Assembly (NCBI RefSeq): GCF_000591055.1
Contig: NC_020388.1
Coordinates: forward strand, 2,232,001-2,296,000
Direction of reading: 5' to 3'
DNA from: Natronomonas moolapensis 8.8.11
GTDB lineage: Archaea; Halobacteriota; Halobacteria; Halobacteriales; Haloarculaceae
Length of the DNA: 64,000 nt
Of this stretch, positions 36,216-45,675 are shown piece after piece. Below the pieces are notes generated by a model. That model made no database searches and was not told the origin of the DNA. It worked only from the letters and a program-made list of their open reading frames with translations. Every line of letters begins with the position of its first letter. Position 1 is the first letter of the stretch. The translations under genes and the position numbers were made by a program.

Positions 36216-37094
36216 CTACTCGAAGACCTCAGCACCGCGTCCGATCCTCGTCTGGTACGCGCGGGCGTCGACGCCGGCGTCCTCGAAGGCGTCGAGCATC
36301 GTTCCAGCGATCGTCTGCCGGTCCCGCTCGTGGCAGGCGGCGATCACCGCCGGACCGGCCCCGGATATCGTCACACCCGTCGCGCCGGCGTCGAATGCAG
36401 CCGATCTGACCGCCTCGTACCCGGCTATCAGTTCGGCCCGGGCAGGGGTGACGATCGAGTCGTCCATCCCCCGGCCGACGAGGCCGGGATCGTCTCGCGC
36501 CATCCCGACCGCGAGCGTCGCCGCGTTGCCGACGACCTCGACGACGTCTTCCATATGCGCCCCGTCCGGAACAACGCCTCTCGCGTCACGCGTCGAGACG
36601 ACGACCTCGGGCAGGCAGGTGACGAGCGGGATCGACGCATCGACTGCGGTGACCCCGTCGCTGCGAGCGATCGTGAACCCGCCCATGATCGAGGGGGCGA
36701 CGTTGTCGGCGTGGGCCGCCCCCGAGACGACCGCCTCCCCTTCGGCGGCGATCGGGACGAGCGCCTCCCTGGAGAGCCCCCGATCGTACAGCTCGTTCAG
36801 CCCCACCGCGGCGGCCGCGGCCGACGCCGCCGAGGAACCGAGCCCCGAGGCCGGCCTGACGCCCTTGTCGATCTCGATGTGGGCCGGGGCCTCGAGCGCC
36901 TCGGCGACCGCGCCGACGGTGTTCTTTTCGGGGTCCTCCGGGATGTACTGGCTCCCGACGCCGGTCACGTCGATCGTGGTGCGGTCGGCCTTCTCGACGC
37001 GGACGATGTCCGCCGGCCGCCCCAGCGCCGCACCGAAGACGTCGAAGCCACTCCCCAGGTTTGCGCTCGTCGCGGGGGCCCGCACCGTTACCAT
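36216..37094 (-). CDS. thrB: Homoserine kinase
   Basis: Phosphorylates homoserine for threonine synthesis. The 292-residue GHMP-family kinase shows the N-terminal substrate loop VRAPATSANLGSGFDVFG, the ATP loop RPASGLGSSAASAAAAAVG near residue 90, and the C-terminal motif GVTISGAGPAVIAAC near residue 250. Length is normal. ATG at 37094 begins MVTVRAPATSANLG exactly at the family start. Its 3' end runs into a 15-bp minisatellite. It is upstream of katG in orientation but separated by 370 bases. Confidence 0.95.
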   Translation of the reverse strand: MVTVRAPATSANLGSGFDVFGAALGRPADIVRVEKADRTTIDVTGVGSQYIPEDPEKNTVGAVAEALEAPAHIEIDKGVRPASGLGSSAASAAAAAVGLNELYDRGLSREALVPIAAEGEAVVSGAAHADNVAPSIMGGFTIARSDGVTAVDASIPLVTCLPEVVVSTRDARGVVPDGAHMEDVVEVVGNAATLAVGMARDDPGLVGRGMDDSIVTPARAELIAGYEAVRSAAFDAGATGVTISGAGPAVIAACHERDRQTIAGTMLDAFEDAGVDARAYQTRIGRGAEVFE

Positions 37095-37141
37095 ACCCCC
37101 CGTTTCCGTCGCCCCGGAATAAAACCCGACCTTTCGGGCCG

Positions 37142-38011
37142 TTACAAAAAGCTCTCGATGTGGTCCGCGACCTCGTCGGGCGTGTCCCCGACCGGAACGC
37201 CAGCGTCGTTCAGGGCGTCGATCTTCGATTCGGCGGTGCCGGTGCCGGACCCCGAGACGATCGCGCCCGCGTGGCCCATCCGCTTGCCCGGCGGGGCGGT
37301 TCGGCCGGCGATGAAGGCGGCAACGGGGGTGTCCATGTGCTCGCCGATGAACGCCGCGGCCTCTTCCTCGTCCTCGCCGCCGATCTCGCCGCACATCGCG
37401 ACGGCCTCGGTGTCGGGGTCGTTCTCGAACAGCTCGAGGGCGTCGACGAAGTCCGTCCCGATGATGGGGTCGCCGCCGATGCCGACCGCCGAGGTCTGGC
37501 CGATCCCGCGCTGGGTGAGGTTGTCCACGACCTGGTAGGTGAGCGTCCCCGATCGGGAGACCAATCCGACGTTGCCCTCGGCGAAGATGTTGCCCGGCAG
37601 GATGCCGAGTTTCGCCTCGCCGGGGGTGATGAGCCCGGGGCAGTTCGGCCCGATCAGGTGCGTGTCAGTTTCGGCCAGCTTCCGGTAGACCTTCGCCATG
37701 TCCTGTTGGGGGACGCCCTCGGTGATGGCGACGACGAGGTCGACCGGCGAGTCCAGCGCCTCGAACAGCGCGTCGGCGGCGAACGCGGGCGGGACGAAGA
37801 CCACCGCGGCGTTGGCGTCCTCCTCGCGGGCGGCCCCGTGGACGGTGTCGTAGACGGGGACCCCGTCAACCTCCTGGCCGCCGCGTCCGGGCACCGCGCC
37901 CGCGACGACGTTCGTCCCGTATTCGATCATCTGGCCGGTGTGGAACTTCCCCTCGCCGCCGGTGATCCCCTGTACCACGACGCGCGTGTCGTTGTCGACT
38001 AGAATGCTCAT
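37142..38011 (-). CDS. sucD: Succinyl-CoA ligase (ADP-forming) alpha subunit
   Basis: Substrate-level phosphorylation step of the TCA cycle, with SucC. The 289-residue protein has a CoA-binding Rossmann start ([30 protein letters not shown]), the CoA loop [19 protein letters not shown] and the active-site His loop in [16 protein letters not shown], where the phosphohistidine forms. Its ATG overlaps the stop of sucC by four bases (ATGA), indicating coupled translation. It is cytoplasmic as an alpha2beta2 or alpha-beta complex. Confidence 0.97.
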   Translation of the reverse strand: MSILVDNDTRVVVQGITGGEGKFHTGQMIEYGTNVVAGAVPGRGGQEVDGVPVYDTVHGAAREEDANAAVVFVPPAFAADALFEALDSPVDLVVAITEGVPQQDMAKVYRKLAETDTHLIGPNCPGLITPGEAKLGILPGNIFAEGNVGLVSRSGTLTYQVVDNLTQRGIGQTSAVGIGGDPIIGTDFVDALELFENDPDTEAVAMCGEIGGEDEEEAAAFIGEHMDTPVAAFIAGRTAPPGKRMGHAGAIVSGSGTGTAESKIDALNDAGVPVGDTPDEVADHIESFL

Positions 38012-39156
38012 TGTGCTTCCTCCTCGTCGGCGTATTCGACCGCACGCTGGACGGCGTCCTCCAGCGTCGCCTCGACCGTTACGAGGTCGGTGTTCAGGAT
38101 CTCCATGCCCTCTTCCGCGTTGGTCCCGGCGAGTCTGACGACGACCTTCTTCGGGATCTCGTCGAACCCTTCGAGGGCCTCGTTGATTCCCTTGGCGACC
38201 TCGTCGCCGCGGGTGATGCCGCCGAAGATATTGAACACCACCGAATCGACGTTCTCGTCGGAGAACACCATATCGAGGGCGTTCGTCACGCGCTCGGCCT
38301 TCGCGCCGCCGCCGATGTCGAGGAAGTTGGCGGGCGAGCCGCCGTAGTAGTCGACCAGATCCAGCGTCGTCATGACGAGGCCGGCGCCGTTGCCGATGAT
38401 CCCCGTGTTGCCCGACAGCCGGACGTAGTCGAAGCCGTACTCGTTGGCCTTGGCTTCGAGTTCGTCGCCCGCGGCCTCCTCTTCCATCTCGGCGAGGTCG
38501 GGGTGGCGAAACAGCGCGTCCTCGTCGATGTTCATGACCGCGTCGGCGGCGACGACCTCGTCGTCGGCCGTGACCATGAGAGGGTTGACCTCGATCTCGG
38601 TGGCGTCTTTGTCCTCCCAGAGTTCGTACAGTTGAGTGAGAACCGAGGCGACGTCAGTGGCGACCGCGCGGTCGACGCCGGCCTCGAAGGCGGCCTTGCG
38701 GGCCTGATACGGATGCATCCCGAACGCCGGGTCGACGTGTTCGCGCACGATGGCGTCGGGCTCCTCGGCTGCGACCTCCTCGATGTCGACGCCGCCGCGG
38801 GTCGAGACCATCGCCACGGGCTTGCCCTCGGTTCGGTCCATCGTCACGCCGACGTAGAGTTCGTTCGTGAAGTCGACGGCCGCCTCGACGAGCACGCGGT
38901 CGACGTGCAGCCCCTTGAGGTCCATCCCGAGGATCTCGGCGGCGGCCTCGCGGGCCGACTCGGCGTCGTCGACGAGTTCGATGCCGCCGGCCTTGCCGCG
39001 GCCACCGACCTGTACTTGCGCTTTGATTGCGACCGGGTAGCCGATCCCCTCGGCTGCCTCGACCGCGTCGTCGACGGTCGAGGCGAGCGTCGAGTCCGGG
39101 ACGGGGATCCCGGCGTCGGCGAAGACACCCTTCGCTTGGTATTCGTGAAGTTTCAT
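38008..39156 (-). CDS. sucC: Succinyl-CoA ligase (ADP-forming) beta subunit
   Basis: Partner of SucD, of 382 residues. An ATP-grasp fold begins [20 protein letters not shown]; the ATP-binding segment [17 protein letters not shown] is near residue 45; [20 protein letters not shown] and [21 protein letters not shown] are metal and nucleotide sites; the C-terminal half has the flavodoxin-like domain [21 protein letters not shown]. First gene of the sucCD operon. It is divergent from pccB with ~140 bases between, which holds an AT-rich CGATTTTTTAATT stretch on the pccB side. Confidence 0.97.
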   Translation of the reverse strand: MKLHEYQAKGVFADAGIPVPDSTLASTVDDAVEAAEGIGYPVAIKAQVQVGGRGKAGGIELVDDAESAREAAAEILGMDLKGLHVDRVLVEAAVDFTNELYVGVTMDRTEGKPVAMVSTRGGVDIEEVAAEEPDAIVREHVDPAFGMHPYQARKAAFEAGVDRAVATDVASVLTQLYELWEDKDATEIEVNPLMVTADDEVVAADAVMNIDEDALFRHPDLAEMEEEAAGDELEAKANEYGFDYVRLSGNTGIIGNGAGLVMTTLDLVDYYGGSPANFLDIGGGAKAERVTNALDMVFSDENVDSVVFNIFGGITRGDEVAKGINEALEGFDEIPKKVVVRLAGTNAEEGMEILNTDLVTVEATLEDAVQRAVEYADEEEAQ

Positions 39157-39296
39157 CGCTGGTTCGGCCGAACCGTCGAGGGACGCGGAGTTAGTAGTAC
39201 CGAAACGAACCCGCGCGCGAACTGTGGCGATTCGGCTCCGTTCGGATAGCGGAACGATTTTTTAATTGCTGGTCGTTTCCCGACCAAGACCGACCC

Positions 39297-40847
39297 ATGA
39301 CTATGGACGAAAGCATCGACGAGGTACGCGAGAAAAAGCGCGACGCCGAGCGCGGCGGCGGCGAGGACCGCATCGAGAAACAACACGAGAAGGGCAAACT
39401 GACCGCCCGCGAGCGCGTCGAGTACTTCCTCGACGACGGCACCTTCGAGGAGTTCGACCAGCTGAAGACGCACCGCTGTACCAACTTCGATATGGACGAC
39501 GACCAGCCCTACGGCGACGGCGTCGTCACCGGCTACGGCGAGGTCGACGGCCGGACCGTCTTCGTGTTCGCACACGACTTCACCGTCTTCGGCGGCTCGC
39601 TGGGGGAGGCCTTCGCCGAGAAAGTCTGTAAGGTGATGGACCGAGCCATCGAAACCGGCGCGCCCATCATCGGGCTGAACGACTCCGCCGGCGCGCGCAT
39701 TCAAGAGGGGATCGACTCGCTGGCCGGCTACGCCGACATCTTCCATCGGAATCAAAAGGCCTCGGGGGTCGTCCCGCAGATCTCGGCAATCATGGGGCCC
39801 TGCGCCGGCGGCGCGGTGTACTCACCTGCGATTACCGACTTCATTTATATGGTCCAGGACACGAGTCACATGTTCATCACCGGTCCAGACGTCATCGAGA
39901 CGGTGACCGGCGAGGAGGTCGGCTTCGAGGAGCTCGGCGGCGCTTCGACCCACACCGGCGAGTCCGGCGTCGCACACTTCTCGGCGGCCGACGAGAAGGA
40001 CGCCCTCGACGACATCCGGTATCTGCTCTCGTATCTCCCCTCGAACAACGTTGAAGACCCGCCCCGGGTCGAACCGTGGGACGACCCCGAGCGCCGCGAC
40101 GAGGAACTCGAAGAGATCGTCCCGGACCAGCCGCGAAAGCCCTACGACATCGTCGACGTGATCGATCGGATCGTCGACGAGGGCTCCTTTCTCGAGGTCG
40201 CCGAGTCCTACGCGCGAAACCTCGTCACCGGGTTCGGCCGCCTCGACGGCCGTTCGGTCGGCGTCGTCGCGAACCAGCCCCGCGTCAACGCCGGCACCCT
40301 CGACATCGACGCCTCGCTGAAAGGCGGCCGCTTCGTCCGTTTCTGTGACGCGTTCAATATCCCGATCGTCACGTTCGTCGACGTCCCGGGGTTCATGCCC
40401 GGCACCGATCAAGAGCACAACGGGATCATCAAACACGGCGCAAAGCTGCTGTACGCGTTCAGCGAGGCGACGGTCCCGCTTTTGACCGTGATCACCCGGA
40501 AGGCCTACGGGGGCGCCTACGACGTGATGGCGTCGAAGCACCTCGAGGCCGACGTCAACTACGCGTGGCCGACCGCCGAGATCGCCGTCATGGGTCCGAA
40601 GGGCGCTGTCAACGTGTTGTACCGCGACGAGTTGGCCGACGCCGACGACGTGGAGGCCCGCCGCGAGCAGCTCATCGACGAGTACCGCGACACCTTCGCG
40701 AACCCCTTTAGTGCCGCCGAGCGCGGCTTCATCGACGACGTGCTCGAACCCACCGAGACGCGGCCGCGGTTGATCCACGACCTCGAGATGCTCGAGTCCA
40801 AGCGCAAGGACCACCCCGACAAGAAACACGGGAACATCCCGCTTTGA
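39297..40847 (+). CDS. pccB: Acyl-CoA (propionyl/acetyl) carboxylase carboxyltransferase subunit
   Basis: Transfers CO2 from carboxybiotin to propionyl- or acetyl-CoA. The 516-residue crotonase-fold subunit shows two oxyanion-hole Gly-Gly regions, [21 protein letters not shown] (near 165) and [29 protein letters not shown] (near 365), and [19 protein letters not shown]. Standard length. It heads the row pccB-pccX-pccA, the haloarchaeal carboxylase used in propionyl-CoA assimilation and possibly for PHBV precursors. In-frame ATGs at 39297 and 39303 are both possible. Confidence 0.95.
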   Translation: MTMDESIDEVREKKRDAERGGGEDRIEKQHEKGKLTARERVEYFLDDGTFEEFDQLKTHRCTNFDMDDDQPYGDGVVTGYGEVDGRTVFVFAHDFTVFGGSLGEAFAEKVCKVMDRAIETGAPIIGLNDSAGARIQEGIDSLAGYADIFHRNQKASGVVPQISAIMGPCAGGAVYSPAITDFIYMVQDTSHMFITGPDVIETVTGEEVGFEELGGASTHTGESGVAHFSAADEKDALDDIRYLLSYLPSNNVEDPPRVEPWDDPERRDEELEEIVPDQPRKPYDIVDVIDRIVDEGSFLEVAESYARNLVTGFGRLDGRSVGVVANQPRVNAGTLDIDASLKGGRFVRFCDAFNIPIVTFVDVPGFMPGTDQEHNGIIKHGAKLLYAFSEATVPLLTVITRKAYGGAYDVMASKHLEADVNYAWPTAEIAVMGPKGAVNVLYRDELADADDVEARREQLIDEYRDTFANPFSAAERGFIDDVLEPTETRPRLIHDLEMLESKRKDHPDKKHGNIPL

Positions 40848-40849
40848 CG

Positions 40850-41101
40850 ATGGCGACCGACATGGACATCCGGATCCCCGACGACGCCGACGCGTCGGAG
40901 GCCGCGGCGATCACGGCGGTCCTCCGAACGCTCGCCGCGGAGGCGAAAGCGCAGGCGTCGGCCGGGGGATCGGCCGACCCCTCGCGTGACCCCTGGGAGT
41001 TCACGGGACGGGTCGAGGGGCTCCAGAGCCGCCGTGTCCGCGCGCCATCCGGCGCGCCGACCGACGACTGGAGCGCCGCCGGGCGGACGGACCGCTTTTG
41101 A
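40850..41101 (+). CDS. Small third subunit of haloarchaeal acyl-CoA carboxylase (PccX-like)
   Basis: An 83-residue acidic protein ([22 protein letters not shown] to GRTDRF). From established work on haloarchaeal propionyl-CoA carboxylase, a small PccX protein is required for the complex, and this gene has the right place (two bases after pccB) and a matching ending [14 protein letters not shown]. It may act in assembling or activating the carboxylase. The start is ATG 40850; a TTG six bases upstream overlaps the pccB stop. Confidence 0.82.
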   Translation: MATDMDIRIPDDADASEAAAITAVLRTLAAEAKAQASAGGSADPSRDPWEFTGRVEGLQSRRVRAPSGAPTDDWSAAGRTDRF

Positions 41102-41232
41102 GTTCGGGGGACAGCTCCGGGCGCGGCCCGCGGACTGTGGACCGTCAGCGGCGGCGCGCGCCCCGTCTCGGAGCGCCAATCCACTGCGGACCGACAGAAT
41201 AACGTACTCACCGCGAAACCGATCGAACAATT

Positions 41233-43077
41233 ATGTTCGAGAAAGTACTCGTCGCAAACCGCGGGGAGATCGCGGTACGCGTGATGCGTGCCTGCGAGGA
41301 CCTCGGGATCGACACCGTTGCGGTGTACAGCGAGGCCGACAAACACGGCGGGCACGTCCGTTACGCCGACGAGGCGTACAACGTCGGGCCGGCGCGCGCG
41401 GCCGACTCGTATCTCGACCACGACGCGGTCATCGACGCCGCTCGGAAGGCCGACGCGGACGCGATCCACCCTGGGTACGGCTTCCTCGCGGAGAACGCGA
41501 CCTTCGCCGCCGCCGTCGAGGCGACCGAGGGCGTCACCTGGGTCGGCCCCTCCGCCGAGTCGATGGAGCAGGCCGGCGAGAAGACAAAAGCCAGAACGAC
41601 CATGGAGGCCGCGGACGTCCCGATCGTCCCCGGAACGACCGACCCCGTCACGGACGTCTCGGAGGTCGAGGAGTTCGGCGAGGAGTACGGCTATCCGATC
41701 GCGATCAAGGCCGAGGGTGGCGGCGGCGGCCGCGGTATGAAGATCGTTCACAGTCCCGATGAGGCGGCCGACCAACTCGACGCCGCAAAGCGGGAGGGCG
41801 AGGCGTACTTCGACAACGACTCGGTGTACCTCGAGCGCTACCTCGAGAACCCCCGACACATCGAGGTGCAGATTCTCGCCGACGAGCACGGCAACGTCCG
41901 TCACCTCGGCGAGCGGGACTGCTCGCTGCAGCGCCGCCACCAGAAAGTCATCGAGGAGGGCCCCTCGCCCGCCCTCTCGGAGGAACTCCGCGAGGAGATC
42001 GGCAACGCCGCCCGCCGCGGCGCGGACGCGGCCGACTACTACAACGCCGGCACCTTCGAGTTCCTCGTCGAGGAGGAACAACGCGACGACGGCGAGTTGC
42101 TCGGCCCCGACGCGAACTTCTACTTCCTCGAGGTCAACACCCGTATCCAGGTCGAACACTGCGTCACCGAGGAGCTGACGGGCGTCGACATCGTCAAGTG
42201 GCAGCTCCGGGTCGCCGCCGGCGAGGAGATCGACTTCGCACAGGAGGACGTCGAACTCGACGGCCACGCCATCGAGTTCCGGATCAACGCCGAGAACGCC
42301 GCCGACGATTTCGCCCCCGCAACGGGCGGCGAACTCGGAACGTACGACCCCCCGGGCGGGATCGGCGTCCGCGTCGACGACGCACTCAGGCAGGGCGACG
42401 ACCTCGTCACCGACTACGACTCGATGGTAGCGAAACTCATCGTCCACGCCGGCGACCGCGAGGAGTGTTTCGCCCGCTCGGAGCGCGCGCTCTCGGAGTA
42501 CGACATCGAGGGCATCCCGACGATCATCCCGTTCCACCGGCTGATGCTCACCGACGACGCCTTCGGCGCAGGAACCCACACCACGAAGTACCTCGACGAA
42601 CACCTCGACCCCGAGCGCGTCGAGGCGGCCCAAGAGCGGTGGGGCGCCGACGCCGAATCCGGGGCCGACGACGGCGGCGAGACCGTCGAGCGGGAGTTCA
42701 CCGTCGAGGTCAACGGTAAGCGTTTCGAGGTCAACTTGGAGGAAAGTGGCGAGTTCGCCGCGCTCGCGGGCGGGTCGGGCGGCGGCGCGGCCGCCGGGAC
42801 GGCGGAGCGACCCTCCCGCGGCCGCGGGAGCGACGACGACGGCGGGGCCGACATCGACGTCGACGGCGCGGTCGTCGAAGCGGAGATGCAGGGGACGATC
42901 CTCTCGGTCGACGTCGAGGTGGGCGACTCGGTCGCCGCGGGCGACGTGCTCTGCGTGCTCGAGGCGATGAAAATGGAAAACGACGTGATCGCCGAGACCG
43001 GCGGCACCGTCGCGGAGATCGCGGTAGACGAGGGCGACTCTGTCGATCAGGGCGACCCGCTCGTCGCCCTGGAGTAG
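41233..43077 (+). CDS. pccA: Acyl-CoA carboxylase biotin carboxylase/carrier subunit
   Basis: A 614-residue fusion. Residues ~1-450 are biotin carboxylase ([20 protein letters not shown] at the start, the ATP-grasp loop [12 protein letters not shown] near 160, and [16 protein letters not shown]-like active site near 300). After a Gly/Ala-rich linker, residues ~535-614 are a biotin carrier domain with the biotinylation site [12 protein letters not shown]. It pairs with PccB and PccX. It starts at ATG 41233, 131 bases after pccX, so it may have its own promoter. The first related repeat element of this region lies 43 bases downstream. Confidence 0.95.
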   Translation: MFEKVLVANRGEIAVRVMRACEDLGIDTVAVYSEADKHGGHVRYADEAYNVGPARAADSYLDHDAVIDAARKADADAIHPGYGFLAENATFAAAVEATEGVTWVGPSAESMEQAGEKTKARTTMEAADVPIVPGTTDPVTDVSEVEEFGEEYGYPIAIKAEGGGGGRGMKIVHSPDEAADQLDAAKREGEAYFDNDSVYLERYLENPRHIEVQILADEHGNVRHLGERDCSLQRRHQKVIEEGPSPALSEELREEIGNAARRGADAADYYNAGTFEFLVEEEQRDDGELLGPDANFYFLEVNTRIQVEHCVTEELTGVDIVKWQLRVAAGEEIDFAQEDVELDGHAIEFRINAENAADDFAPATGGELGTYDPPGGIGVRVDDALRQGDDLVTDYDSMVAKLIVHAGDREECFARSERALSEYDIEGIPTIIPFHRLMLTDDAFGAGTHTTKYLDEHLDPERVEAAQERWGADAESGADDGGETVEREFTVEVNGKRFEVNLEESGEFAALAGGSGGGAAAGTAERPSRGRGSDDDGGADIDVDGAVVEAEMQGTILSVDVEVGDSVAAGDVLCVLEAMKMENDVIAETGGTVAEIAVDEGDSVDQGDPLVALE

Positions 43078-43120
43078 GGCGGGTCGCGCCCGTCTCCAGG
43101 TGAACCACACCGCACGACCA

Positions 43121-43435
43121 TTTAGAGTGGTTCGAGGAGAAAGCCGACGGCGTTAGTCGTGGGATGAATCGGACAGTTAGCGAAGCGTGCATTCATTTGG
43201 CGTTCACTATAGTAACCATCGCAAGTGATTACACATCGATCGCACTGCCATCGTGCGATCGAGTGTGCAGTGTCTTCCGATCGCTACTATAGTTGTGGTA
43301 TCGAGTCCGAGGTACGGATACGCACCCTACACGGGGGATATGAAGCCCGCTATCTCGATCGGGGACCGTACCGGTACGGCCCACATCCCTGCCGCCTCAG
43401 ACGAGTGAGGAACCGCCGGCCGTGGGAAGATGTCA
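43121..43435 (+). mobile_element. Transposase-less IS1341-type element, divergent third copy (~315 bp)
   Basis: The left end TTTAGAGTGGTTCGAGGAGA and the following CCGACGGCGTTAGTCG palindrome with GGGATGAATCGGACA parallel the ends of the 336-bp copies (ATGAATCCGACA). The right end is GCCGTGGGAAGATGTCA. The middle is unrelated to the other copies and includes an 88-bp palindrome (43206-43293). No transposase frame. The precise right end is uncertain because a CGGGGC-TTG-GCCCCG hairpin just beyond (43458-43472) could belong to it. Confidence 0.55.
43206..43293. repeat. 88-bp imperfect palindrome inside the third element
   Basis: ACTATAGTA at 43206 is mirrored by TACTATAGT ending at 43293. The core CGATCGCAC-TGCCAT-CGTGCGATCG forms a perfect 9-10 bp stem, with weaker pairing between. 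As RNA or single-stranded DNA it would fold into one long hairpin. Confidence 0.8.
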
Positions 43436-43457
43436 GAGGCGCTCAAGGCGAATACCA

Positions 43458-43472
43458 CGGGGCTTGGCCCCG
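43458..43472 (-). terminator. Short GC hairpin downstream of purO
   Basis: CGGGGC-TTG-GCCCCG lies eight bases beyond the stop of purO on the minus strand. It may stop purO transcription or belong to the end of the neighbouring element. No U-run follows. Confidence 0.35.
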
Positions 43473-43479
43473 AGGCGAT

Positions 43480-44061
43480 TCACTGTTTGCCGTTGTGGTG
43501 TCCGGTCGAAAACCCCTCGCCGTCGGCCGCGACCGCGGCCGCACAGACCGGGTGTTCGAACTCGCGCCCGTAAAGTTCCGCCGCCATCGCCGACGGATCG
43601 GTTGCCTCAAGCACGTCCGGTTCGGGGGCGTCTTTTTCGTAGGTCGCAACGAGTGTCGGTTCCCCGACCGACTCGACGAGGAGGGCGTCCCGGCGGACGA
43701 TGCCGACGTAGCTCTCCTCGCCGACGACGCCGGCGATCCGCGGCGTGTCGTAGTCGTCCTTCTCGTAGTCGAGCGCGAGCAACGATTCCGCCAGCGCGTC
43801 CCGCGGCGGGTAGCCCGATTCGAGTTTCTCGGTGATCGGGTCGACCTGCGTCCCGTTGCCGACGACGGCGTGGGTGTCACCCGCCGTCGTCCGCAGGCAG
43901 TTGTACGAAATGTAGGGGTTGTCCGTCTCCGGGGCTGCCGTCGTAGGGGCCACGGTGAGCGTCCCGTCGCGGTCGATGACACGGCGGTTCGGGAACGACC
44001 GCGAGGAGACCCGGTAGGCGGCTCGATCCGGCGCGACGACGATGAACCGTCCGACGTACAT
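43480..44061 (-). CDS. purO: Archaeal IMP cyclohydrolase
   Basis: Closes FAICAR to IMP, the last step of purine synthesis, using the archaeal PurO enzyme, which is unrelated in sequence to bacterial PurH. The 193-residue protein starts [28 protein letters not shown] and contains [31 protein letters not shown], both strongly conserved in PurO. Length is normal. It ends in SKQ-like [11 protein letters not shown]. The gene stands alone, with the repeat element downstream and the HNH gene divergent, 110 bases away. Confidence 0.93.
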   Translation of the reverse strand: MYVGRFIVVAPDRAAYRVSSRSFPNRRVIDRDGTLTVAPTTAAPETDNPYISYNCLRTTAGDTHAVVGNGTQVDPITEKLESGYPPRDALAESLLALDYEKDDYDTPRIAGVVGEESYVGIVRRDALLVESVGEPTLVATYEKDAPEPDVLEATDPSAMAAELYGREFEHPVCAAAVAADGEGFSTGHHNGKQ

Positions 44062-44171
44062 ACCGGACCCTTTCCGGGAGCCGATATGTCGGTGTCGGTT
44101 CGCGGCCAGCACGGACCGTGTCTCCTCTCCCCCGCCCGACGTTTTTATACCGAGACGATCGATCCGCGGGT

Positions 44172-45047
44172 ATGCCGACGACGGAGTCCGACTGCCTCGA
44201 CGCGCTCCGGAGGGCGGCCGAGCGGCTCGGGGAGTCGCCCACGAAAGCCCAATACGAGGCGTTAGACGTCCGTCCCTCGTCGACGACGATTCGGCGGGTC
44301 GTCGGCGGGTGGAACGAGGCGAAGGAGCGCGCCGGCTTGGGAACCTATTCACAGGACGACGGGGGTGGAACGGAAATCCGTCCCAAGCCCGATTCCGTCA
44401 CCATTCCCGACGGCGAGGACTGGGAGGACCTCACCCCCCAACAGCGGTGGTATTACAAAAACCGCGGGCACCGGATCGAGACCAAGGAACGCCGACGGCG
44501 GGAACTCAGGGCGTGGTTCACCCAGTTGAAACGCGATCGCTTCGCCTGTAAGCGGTGTGGTGAGGACCGCCCCGCCGCGCTCGACTTTCACCACCCCGAT
44601 TCGAAGGATATCGGAGTCTCACAGATGGTCAATCACGGGTACTCGAAACGGCGCATACGCGAAGAAGTCGATCGCTGTGTCGTCCTCTGTGCGAACTGCC
44701 ATCGAACGGAACACCGCGAAGCCTCGCCCTCAGAGACCCACGGGGAGCAAAGGCGACAAAGGACTCAGGGCCCGGAAACACTCGCCCCCGACATCCGCGA
44801 GAGACGCCGAAGCTGGGTAGTGCGGTACAAACGCGAGAGCGACGGCTGTGCGCGCTGTGACGTCTCCGATCCCATCTGTCTCGATTTCCACCACCCGGCA
44901 GCGAAGACGGCGGGAGTCTCGAGGATGCTCTCACAGCGGTATCCGCTCGAGGCGATACGCCGTGAGGTCGACGACTGCGTGTTGCTTTGTGCGAACTGTC
45001 ACCGTGCCGAACACCACGGCTCGGGGACCGAAACCGATAGCGTTTAG
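44172..45047 (+). CDS. Protein with duplicated HNH-like zinc domain and N-terminal DNA-binding repeat
   Basis: A 291-residue protein. Residues 1-65 ([52 protein letters not shown]) match the homing-endonuclease-associated repeat, a DNA-binding helical unit. Then come two similar zinc domains: [27 protein letters not shown]...[13 protein letters not shown] (about 118-185) and [27 protein letters not shown]...[13 protein letters not shown] (about 218-282). Each has CxxC, DFHH and CxxCH, like an HNH nuclease core. It ends 26 bases before tRNA-Gln on the same strand. ATG 44172 gives [10 protein letters not shown]. Confidence 0.8.
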   Translation: MPTTESDCLDALRRAAERLGESPTKAQYEALDVRPSSTTIRRVVGGWNEAKERAGLGTYSQDDGGGTEIRPKPDSVTIPDGEDWEDLTPQQRWYYKNRGHRIETKERRRRELRAWFTQLKRDRFACKRCGEDRPAALDFHHPDSKDIGVSQMVNHGYSKRRIREEVDRCVVLCANCHRTEHREASPSETHGEQRRQRTQGPETLAPDIRERRRSWVVRYKRESDGCARCDVSDPICLDFHHPAAKTAGVSRMLSQRYPLEAIRREVDDCVLLCANCHRAEHHGSGTETDSV

Positions 45048-45073
45048 TTTCGCACTCGCCTCCGACTTAGTAC

Positions 45074-45146
45074 AGTCCATTGGGGTAGTGGCCAATCCTG
45101 TCAGCTTCTGGGGCTGACGACCCTGGTTCGAATCCAGGATGGACTA
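45074..45146 (+). tRNA. tRNA-Gln (CTG)
   Basis: Acceptor AGTCCAT pairs with ATGGACT followed by A73. The D arm is GGGGTAGTGGCCAATCC, the anticodon arm TCAGC-TTCTGGG-GCTGA gives anticodon CTG, and the T arm CCTGG-TTCGAAT-CCAGG is perfectly paired. There is no intron and no encoded CCA. Confidence 0.96.
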
Positions 45147-45288
45147 TTCTTCGACGAGTCGGCTCTTCGACACCTATCCCAACGATCGTCACCACCGGAC
45201 ACGCCTCGGTTCGTCCCTCGAATCGGCGTGGCTGTCGAGTCTCGAGAGCGGCCGACGGCGAAACAAATGAGCCGCCCCTCGTCCCGTC

Positions 45289-45675
45289 CTACTCGGTCGG
45301 GTGGAAGACGACGAGGCGCTCGTCGTTCGTCTCCGAGCGGTCGACGCCCAACTCGACTTCCTGGCCGATCTCGACGTCCTCGGCGTCGACGTCGCGCATC
45401 TGACCGGTGACCTTCACCGGGCCGAACTCGGCGACGGCGACCACGAACGGTGCGTCGTCGGCGAACCCGGGCGAGGCGACGTGGGTCTGGGTGTGGGTGA
45501 CGACCTCGCCGGTCTCGGGAAGCGGCTGTTCGGTCAGTTCGCGGCTGCCGGTCGCGGGGTCGATCCGTCGCGGCGGCAGGGAGCCGTCGCCCGCCGGTCC
45601 CTCGAGGTAGTAGGCCTCGCCCTCCTCGACGGCGTCGAGGAAGTCGTCGAAGCCCTCGTTGCGCGCGTCGCTCAT
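45289..45675 (-). CDS. DUF35 OB-fold / Zn-ribbon acyl-CoA-associated protein
   Basis: A 128-residue protein of the archaeal DUF35 type, which accompanies thiolase-like enzymes and forms part of the acyl-transfer complex. The OB-fold core is GEVVTHTQTHVASPGFADDAPFVVAVAEF-like, with KVTGQMRDVDAEDVEIGQEVELG at the end. The zinc-binding cysteines of the usual N-terminal ribbon are not obvious in LPPRRIDPATGSRELTEQPLP, so this copy seems to lack the ribbon. Its ATG overlaps the thiolase stop by four bases, so it is translationally coupled. Confidence 0.82.
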   Translation of the reverse strand: MSDARNEGFDDFLDAVEEGEAYYLEGPAGDGSLPPRRIDPATGSRELTEQPLPETGEVVTHTQTHVASPGFADDAPFVVAVAEFGPVKVTGQMRDVDAEDVEIGQEVELGVDRSETNDERLVVFHPTE

